64,000 bases of DNA from Nelumbo lutea. Its lineage: Eukaryota; Streptophyta; Magnoliopsida; Proteales; Nelumbonaceae. Position numbers and translations under genes: made by a program. The notes under the pieces are model-generated. The model saw nothing but the letters and a program-made list of their open reading frames with translations, was not told the DNA's origin and made no database searches. Each line of letters starts with the position of its first letter. The stretch's first letter is position 1. The stretch lies in the NCBI GenBank assembly GCA_022828595.1, contig JAKGHH010000005.1:30144193-30208192 (forward strand), in the 5' to 3' direction. Below are positions 56,153-64,000 of this stretch, in pieces.

Positions 56153-56164
56153 TGGTATCAGAGC
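56153..56164 (+). other. Primer-binding site of K
   Basis: TGGTATCAGAGC adjoining the LTR; initiator tRNA-Met type. Confidence 0.92.
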
Positions 56165-56900
56165 ATTGAGCACCTTCCTGGTTACTGCCGACGCCATCTC
56201 CTCTTTCTTGCTGTATTTCACTTTTTTTTATCTGGGTTTCTGCTGTGAAACCCAAGGGTTGCAGGAGAACAACACAAGGTTTGACCTAGGGTTTCCCTTG
56301 GTTGTAGGGCGCAAGGGAGGTAAGACCCTGAAGCAGGAGTCCTACTAGTTTCTATTAGTTGGCAGCTATTCGGCTGCTAAGAAGAGGTCTGTATACGACA
56401 GACCTAGTTGAGGAATGATTTCAGCAGTCCTAGTGTTGTCTGTAAGGAGGGGAACTCCCTTTACAGTTGCAGTACTCGAAGTTCAAGTGGAGTCTGCATA
56501 GCACAGGTCGGTTACCATCCCAGAACACCTTTTGCTGCTGTAACAGAACTGCATCAAAACTGTGACAGTCTCGGCAAGTCTGAAACTGTGTTGTGAGCTG
56601 TCAGGACCTGCTGAGGTTACTTCGGCCAATCAGAACCTGCATCAGAACTGGTTCAGAAAGACCTTTACAGAACTGTGGCGACTTCAGTTACAGATCATTT
56701 CCAAGTCGGTTACCAGCCCTACTCCAACTCTGTGAACTGGTTCAGTTACAGACTTTTCCTTGCTGCTGTACCCGAACTGGTTTAGTCCAAGTGAAGCCTA
56801 TCTGGTGTGCTATCAGCACTGTGAACTCTGTGACCACTTCGGCCAGCCCTAACCAGAACCACCCAACAGTGCTGTGAACAACTCCTTGACCGAAGTTAGG
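56165..56900 (+). other. Leader of copia K
   Basis: Non-coding leader very similar to that of F, with gaactggttcag-type repeats. An open frame at 56408 starts with TTG, not ATG, and is not called. Confidence 0.6.
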
Positions 56901-59900
56901 AAGTAATCACTATCCGGTGAAGTTTCTTCTAAAGATAACAGACCTGTTATAAGGTCCTCAAACCTAGAGAACCCTAATCTACATAGCTTGCAGATTACAA
57001 GTGTGCTATTGGATGAGTATAACTTTAGAGAGTGGTCTGTCTCAGCAAGACTGTTCATTACCTCTCGTGACCTCACAGGCTATTTGGATGGAGATAAAAA
57101 GGAATCAGAAATCAGCAGCACTGAATACACTGTGTGGCGCAAGGAAAATGCCACAGTTATGTCTTTGTTGCTGGCCTCCATGACTCCTCGGGTGGACAGA
57201 ACTGCTCATCATTTTCCTACAGCCACTAAAATCTAGGAGAAAGTATCTAAGACATATGGCCAAAAGAAGAATAATGCTAGAATCTATAGGCTGAACCAAG
57301 ACATTGCAGCCCTAAGGCAAGGAGACATGTCTGTGGCAACATATTTTGCAACACTAGAAGGTCTCTGGGAAGAGCTTGACCATCACATGATTTTGGATTG
57401 GGAAAATGCCAAGGATAAGGAGAGGCATGACAAGCAGATTGAGGAGGGCAGAGGCTTCAAGTTCCTAGCAGGCTTAGACCCTATATATGAAGGTGTAAGG
57501 TCACAGATTCTAGGGAGAGATGAATTACCTGAGCTTCATCATGTTTACTACCTAGTGAGGAATGAAGAAGTAAGGAGAAAGAAGATGCAGGTTGACTCCC
57601 AGACACAAGCAACAGAACTATCTGGAGAACATTCAGCCTTATTCTCCACTAAGGGAAGCAGATTTTCAAACAAGAAGTCCCTCACAAGTGTACCCATTGT
57701 GGTGGTGAGAAACACACAAAGTAGAAATGTTGGGTCTTGTACCCTCATCTGAAGCCAGCTGCTCTGAGAAAGGAAAAAAGGCAACATAAGGGCCACACAC
57801 AAGTGGGAATCTCACCACCAACAGCAGTAGTGACATCTCACAGAGTACTCAGCCATTGTCCTCTTCCACTACAAAGCAGATTGCTGATTCCTCTGGACCA
57901 AGTACCTTAGACTTTACAGCTAATGAGGTAGAGGTTCTCAGTCGGGCATTTGCTCGTCTGAAGAACAATCCTTTAGCTTCCGCCTCTCTTGCCAAATCAG
58001 GTACAGCCTTTGCATTTAGTGCAACTAGTTCCATTAATTCTAGCTCTTGGGTGATTGACTCAGGAGCCACTGACCATATGACACATATGCCCTCATTATT
58101 CTCCTCATATCATTTATTGTCTGGCCAGGATAAGATGAGAATAGCTAATGGGTCCCTCTCCACCATCTCAGGAAAGGGAGTGGTTGACCTAAGCAAGGAT
58201 CTCTCTCTTAAACCAGTCTTACATGTTCCTAGTCTTACATCAAATTTGTTGTCTGTTTCAAAGCTTACAAGAAATTTGAACTGCAATATAACCTTTTTTC
58301 CCTCTCATTGTGTTTTCCAGGACAGATTGACGAGGAGAACGATTGGGAGTGGTCATGAGTATGAGGGCCTCTACTATTTTGATGCAGATGTCAATTCAGC
58401 ACTGCAAGCTTCTGCTACTACTAGTCCAGAAAGTGTGGAGTCAAGAGCTAGGCTGCACTTGTGGCATGCTAGGTTAGGTCATTTGTCTTTTTCTTCTTTA
58501 GCAATGTTGTTTCCCGATTTATGTAAGGGCATTCCGAGTCAAAGTTTAGTTTGTGATGCGTGTCAAATGTCAAAACAATGCAGATCAATGTATCCAATTT
58601 CTAGTAATGAAATTCAAGCCTCTTTTGATTTGGTCCATTCTGATGTTTGGGGTCCTTCACCCATTGTCTCCATTGATGGCTTCCGTTATTTTATCAGTTT
58701 TATTGACCATTATTCTCAGTGCACTTGGATTTATCTGTTAAAAGGACGTGAAGAAGTTCCACGGATAAATATGATGTTTTGCAAGATGGTTGAAACACAA
58801 TTTGATAAGAAGATTAAACAATTCCGTTCAGACAATGCAGCTGAATATTTTGAAAGATCCCTAAACTCATTCATGGAAGACGAAGGCATGTTACATCAAT
58901 CATCATGTGCTTACACCCCTTAGCAAAATGGAGTTGCTGAGCGCAAGAACAGGCACCTAATGGAGATAGCTCGAGCTCTACTTTTCCAGCACAATGTGCC
59001 CAAGCAATATTGGTCTCAAGATGTTCTCACTGCATCATACCTGATAAATCGGATGCCATCTAAGGTACTGGGTATGAAAACCCCTTTCTCTGTGTTGTGT
59101 CCCACTCTTCCAGAATTTCCTCTTCCCCTACGGGTTTTTGGATGTACATGCTTCATACATGTAAAGGATCCAAAGAAAACCAAGTTGGATCCTAAGGCTA
59201 CAAAGGGAATTTTTTTGGGTTAGTCTCCTATGCAAAAGGTGTATAAGTGTTATGATCCTGTCTCCAACAAAAAATGTCACCAAAGATGTAGTCTTTTTTG
59301 AGTTTCAAACCTATTTCCAATCTTCTCAGAATCCTCCTTAGGGGGAGACTAGTGGGATGGAAGAGCGTTCTCATTCTCCCTTCTTTTTTGTTCCCCTTTC
59401 ATCACCTTCCACTACTCCTAGTTGTACCATTCCGGGTCGACCTAGTGAGACTCCCACTGTGCCAGTTACATCTCCAACTTCAGCTGATGCTCCCGATGAT
59501 CCCAACAGGCAAGAAAAAGAGATACTTACATACAATAGAAGGAAGAAGGGCCCTCAACCTCATGATTGCAACCAGTTGGACTCAGATCAATATGTCTCTA
59601 CAATCCAAGGTAATTCTGACTCTCTCAATTCAGATTTGGATCTTCCCATTGCTCTCCGTAAGCTTGTTCGTTCTTGCACCACTTGGCATTCCATAGCTGA
59701 TTATGTCTCTTACTCACATTTATCACCTGCCTATCATTCCTTTGTATCTGCTTTTTCCTTTGTATGTGTCCCTTCCAGATATTCAGAGGCGGTATCTGAT
59801 CCAAGATGGAAAGAAGCCATGAATGAAGAGATGAAAGCCCTAATGAAAGCAAGAACGTGGGAATTGGTGGACCTACCAGAAGGGAAAAGCACTGTTGGGT

Positions 59901-61281
59901 GCAAGTGGGTATTCACAGTAAAGCACAGGGAAGATGGGTCAATTGAAAGATACAAGGACAGACTTGTGGCAAAGGGATTTACACAAAAGGAAGGAATTGA
60001 CTACAAGGAAACCTTTGCCTCGGTAGAAAAAGCTCAACACAATCAGGGTTCTACTATAATTAGCTGCAAAATTCTCTTGGGAACTTCATCAGCTGGATGT
60101 AAAGAATGCTTTCCTTAATGGTGATCTACATGAAGAGGTACTCATGGAACCCCCACCTGGATATAATGTCGGAAAGGTGTGTAAACTAAGGAAAGCTTTG
60201 TATGGCTTGAAGCAATCTCCCCGGGCATTGTTTGAGAGACTTTGTACGGCCATGAAGAAAATGGGGTACACTCAAAGCAGTGCGGATCATACATTGTTTA
60301 CAAGGAGACAGGATGAAAAATTTACAGCTCTCATTGTTTATGTGGATGATATGGTGATTACTGGAAATGATGTGAAAGAGATGAAGAGGTTGAAGGAGTT
60401 CTTGGCTTCAGAATTTGAGATCAAGGACCTAGGAAATCTGAGATATTTTCTCGGGATTGAAGTTGCTAGATCAAGAGAAGGAATCTACTTATGTCAATGA
60501 AAATATGTGCTAGATCTCCTAGAAGAAATAGGCATGATGGGGTGTAGACCAACAGACACACCAATAGAACTGAACCATGGATTACAAGAATCAATGGGTG
60601 AGGAATACTGTGATAAGGAAAGGTACCAAAAATTGGTAGGAAAACTGATATACTTATCCCTCACTCGGCCAGACATTGCCTATGCTGTGCATGTTGTCAG
60701 TCAATTCATGCACTCACCAAAGACTCCTCATATGAGAGCAATGGAAAGAATTCTAAGATACTTGAAAACTTGCCCAGGGAAAGGAATTCTATTCAGGAAG
60801 AACAGCAGACTTGGAATTGAAGCCTACACTGATGCTGATTGGGATGGGTCTGTTGGAGACAGAAAGTCAACCTCAGGTTACTATACATTCTTGGGAGGAA
60901 ACCTAGTCACATGGCGTAGTAAGAAGCAGAATGTCGTAGCTAAATCAAGTGCAGTAGCAGAATACCGAGCTATGGCACACGGGGTTGCTGAACTCTTATG
61001 GCTCAGAACTCTCCTTAATGAGATTGGTATCAAGACTGAAGGTCCTCTCAAGTTGTATTGTGATAATAAAGTTGCTATCAACATTGCCAATAATCCAGTA
61101 CAACATGACAGGACAAAACATATTAAAATTGATCGACACTTTGTAAGAGAGAGAATTGTTTCAGGGGAATTCTGTGTGCCTTATACTCCACCAGAAATGC
61201 AGATTGTAGATTTATTAACAAAAGGGCTGGCAACTACAAAGTTCAAGGACATACTTGGCAAGCTAAACATGATTGATATCC
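56901..61281 (+). pseudogene. Broken gag-pol polyprotein of copia K
   Basis: The gag start codon is lost (AAG at 56901-56903 where D and F have ATG). Domains in order: gag with a TAG at 57235 (TKI-stop-EKVSK), a zinc knuckle broken by a 2-base insertion near 57683 and a TAG near 57720, protease WVIDSGATDHMT (about 58050), pre-integrase HLWHARLGHLSF, integrase SDNAAEYF with TAG at 58921 (TP-stop-QNG), a stop at 59221 (FLG-stop), linker, RT with a frameshift near 60025-60115, YVDDMVITG intact near 60340, a TGA at 60498 (CQ-stop-KYV), and RNase H YTDADWDGS to NMIDIHG. The pol remains highly readable, yet at least nine lesions preclude function. Confidence 0.9.
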
Positions 61282-63851
61282 ATGGTCTGGACTGCTGATG
61301 ATCAGAATCAACCTGCCCGCACCGCTTGTGATAAACCCTCAACTCTTGATCCCTCTGACCACCCTCACCATTGCAGCTCTCATCACCCAATGGAATAGGT
61401 AAAGGAACTGCCCTACTCTCACTGCTCTCCCCCTGAAGACAAGAACTCAAACCCCCACTCTCACTACTCTCCCCCTGAGGGGCAACCCGAGGATAATAAG
61501 GTGTCCCCTCAAAGAAAGTGACATCCATGGAGACAAACTTCCTCCCGGAGACAGGATAATAACAGCAATAACCCTTTTGAGTTTGTGCATAACCAAGGAA
61601 GATGCATTTGGAGGCTTTGGGTTCGAACTTGGAGGGATGGGGTCAGAGAAGCTGAACAAAGCAAGTGCAACCGAATGTCTTAAGGGGAATAGAAAACAAG
61701 TCCTCACGTGGGTGTAGAAGCGAAAAAGGAGATCGCATATCAAGGACCCTGGAAGGGACCCGATTAATAAGGTATACTACCATGAGGATAGCATCCCCCC
61801 AGAAGCAAATAGGGACATTGGAAGTAAACATGAGGCTTCTAGCCACTTCCAAAATGTCCCTATTCTTCCTCTCGGCAACTCCATTTTGCTGAGGTGTATG
61901 AGGGCAAGAGCTTTGGTGGATAACCCCATGATGAAGAAGATAAGATGTCAATGATTTAGCAAAGTATTCCTTTACGTTATCAGATCTAAGAACTTTGATC
62001 TTAGCATCAAATTAGGTTAGGATCATTTGGTGAAAATTTTGGGTCAGGGAAGGTACCTCATCTCGTAAACGCATGAGATAAACCCAAGGAAAACGGGTAT
62101 GGTCATCAACAAATAACAAAAAATATTTGTACCCACCCATGGAAGGGATATGATAAGGCCCCCAAACGTCAATATGCACAATATCAAAAGAATTATCACT
62201 CTTTTTATTACTCAATAAATAAGGCTTTCTACAATGCTTAGCAAACTCACAACTTTCACATTGTAGCAGAGACAACTCAATAGACTCAAATAAAGTAGGA
62301 AACAGACTCTATAAAGATCGAAAAGACAAATGACCTAATCGGTTATGCCAAAGCATAACCAGACTCACACTCTGAGAAACAAAAGACAACTTCTCTACTG
62401 ACTTTCCCTGACGGAACCGCTCCCCGAGCAGATAGATCCCATTCGTCTCACGGCCAATCCCAATCACCTTCTGCATCTCCAAGTCCTGAAAAACACATCG
62501 GTCAAGGAAGAAGGTTACTGAGCAGTTCATATGCTTGGTAATACTATTGACTGAAAGAAGGTAAGTATCAAGCTTAGGAACATGCAAAACAGATGATAGG
62601 GAGATAGTATCTGAAAGCTTGATGTCACCCTTCCCAGAAATAGGAACCAGGGAGCCATCAGTAATAGATACCTTACCCCTACTAGAAGACAAATGGTAAG
62701 TAGTAAACAATAAAGGCAAGCTAGTCATATGATCAGATGCACCTGAGTCTATTACCCAACAAGGTTCAGTAGTACCTGGAGCTAAGGCATGATAGGCTGA
62801 AGCTCGAGTACCTAAATGGGCAAAGGCAGATGTGACAGGGGCCGATGGAGGCTGCGGTGGCTGCGGTGGCTGAGCTGAATTTTCAACCTCCTTTTCTAGC
62901 TGTATTAGGGCAGCCCGAACTACAGCTAAGGTTTCCAAAGATGTTCCTTTTGTGCCGGATGAGGATGCTGAATCAGTGTTCATGGCTACATGAGCAGTGC
63001 CCTTCTTGTTTCTTAACTTCACAGGAACCAAGTGGGGATGCAGTTTCCAACATGTCTCTTTTGTATGTTTGGGTTTCTTACAATGTTCACATACTACATC
63101 CTTCTTGTCTTTCTTCCTCCTGTCCTTCTCTGAATCACCCACTAATTTTGGTGTAGCCGCTACAAAGGCTGATGTGGGTTGCATCATAACCTTCCTTCTG
63201 GTCTCTTTACTGTGTACAAATCAGTAAGCCTGAGAGAGAGTCACACTATCTCTAGTCAAAATTTGTTGCCTCACAATATCATATTCTGAGTTCAGTCCCA
63301 CCAGGAATTCAAACACTATGTTTGTCTCGATGTGCTTTCTATCGGTCTGAGCATCTTTGGGACTCTCCCACTCAAGAGTCTCTAAGTGATCAATCTCGTG
63401 CCACAAGGACTTCAAGGTAGAGAAGTAGACCGACATCAGTTTCTCTCCTTGTTTAAGGGTGTTCACTTCACATTTCAATTCATATGCTTTGGCAACATTA
63501 AGGGGTTGGAAGTAAGTTTCTTTCATAAAATCCCATATCTCCTTAGCTGTCTTTGCCCACAAATAATTCCGGCTAATATGAGGCTGCATAGAATTACACA
63601 ACCATGTCATAACCAAATAGTTTTCTTGCATCCACTTGGTATATGTCAAGTCTCCCTTGCATGGTTCTTTCATATCTCCCAGGAGGTACCCTAATTTACC
63701 TCTTCCACCAATAGCCATCATGGCTGATTGGGCCCATTCCAAATAGTTTGATCCATCAAACTTTACGGTCGTAATCTTGACCACCCATCTCAGAAATACC
63801 ACCATAACTGATGTTCCCAAGACTACCTTCTGCCTGAATTTTAGACTCCAT
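61282..63851 (-). pseudogene. Copia L: gag, protease, integrase; runs off right edge
   Basis: ATG at 63851 (MESKIQAEGS) followed by gag text KITTVKFDGSNYLEWAQSA, FYLGLN-type FLVGLNSEYD and a TGA near 63219 (SQAY-stop-FVHS). Zinc knuckle CEHCKKPKHTKETC (about 63060-63100), protease CWVIDSGASDHMT (about 62730-62765), pre-integrase MLWHNRLGHLSFRSL, integrase (IDVWGPYHIPSMGGYKYF, TPQQNGVAERKNRDILEVA), then linker with QGESSES repeats down to 61282. RT, RNase H and 3' LTR are gone at the junction with K. Frameshifts lie between gag blocks (near 63800), at the pre-integrase to integrase step and near 61640-61740. Leader and LTR would start beyond 63852. Confidence 0.87.
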
Positions 63852-64000
63852 TTCTGTCAAGTCTCAAAATAGCACTTGAATCACCAATCACAATCAAAAC
63901 AGTATAGGCCTGATCTGTATTCTCAGTGTATGTGCACAAAACTGAAATAATTCTGATCTGAAACCAACTAGCCAACACAGCAGTAGTTGTCCGTAGATCT

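Larger units (their letters stand above)
55853..61281 (+). mobile_element. Copia K, 3' end missing
   Basis: Plus-strand element of the B family, from the 5' LTR to the last residues of RNase H. It ends abruptly at atgattgatatccatg (61281), where element L starts in the opposite orientation. Polypurine tract and 3' LTR are absent, so no target duplication can be read. Confidence 0.9.

Noticed and set aside
1..64000. A new defence, CRISPR or bacterial-type system.
   Set aside because: No operons, ribosome binding sites or spacer arrays; exons with introns and plant LTR elements show nuclear plant DNA throughout.

Overview
This is plant nuclear DNA, probably from a eudicot; I cannot name the species. 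It is one large stretch of a single broken host gene, filled with retrotransposons. The host gene lies on the minus strand and is recognisable as L-arabinokinase (ARA1: an N-terminal glycosyltransferase-like region followed by a GHMP sugar kinase). Nine short exons with GT-AG borders and matching phases lie at 55671-55754, 55284-55360, 47341-47407, 45315-45372, 45147-45211, 45001-45063, 27014-27186, 26732-26900 and 11973-12098. They span almost 44 kb, and introns of several to about 18 kb hold nearly all the mobile DNA. The first exons would lie right of the window and the last kinase exons left of it.

Two parts of the ARA1 reading frame that should lie inside the window are not visible. One is the second half of the glycosyltransferase-like region (expected between 27186 and 45001). 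The other is the exon with the first GHMP-kinase motif (expected between 12098 and 26732). Each gap coincides with an interval of truncated, fused elements, so the copy looks like a gene partly demolished by recombination between transposons.

Layout, left to right. 1-7474: 3' half of Ty1/copia element A (+), split by a complete young copia element B (-; 433-6069, TSD ttatg). 7480-11153: decayed copia P (-). 11485-11812: RTE-type LINE tail. 12658-18542: copia D (-), carrying a solo LTR of another family at 15683-15981. 18676-19040: 5' end of a Ty3/gypsy-like element. 19514-25901: element F, a chimera of two copia families joined at 22921. 25902-26470: LINE RNase H tail with poly(A). 27541-32558: copia E (+, TSD aaagg). 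33337-35750: LINE (-). 35765-37021: copia fragment G (-). 37022-41570: copia H (-). 41571-44094: copia I (+), into which H appears inserted. 46655-47070: small copia remnant that forms a foldback. 47866-49497, 49498-50975 and 50976-54127: truncated copia pieces M (-), N (-) and O (+). 54506-54628: hAT-type MITE with an 8-bp TSD. 55853-61281: copia K (+), lacking its 3' LTR. 61282-64000: copia L (-), running off the right edge.

The copia coding regions all read gag (zinc knuckle) - protease - integrase - reverse transcriptase - RNase H, and every copy is broken by stops, frameshifts, deletions or active-site changes. Most primer-binding sites match the 3' end of initiator tRNA-Met. I saw no bacterial genes, rRNA, tRNA or CRISPR. 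All exon and element borders were read by eye and by comparison of copies within the window; protein identities rest on recognised motifs, not on a database search.
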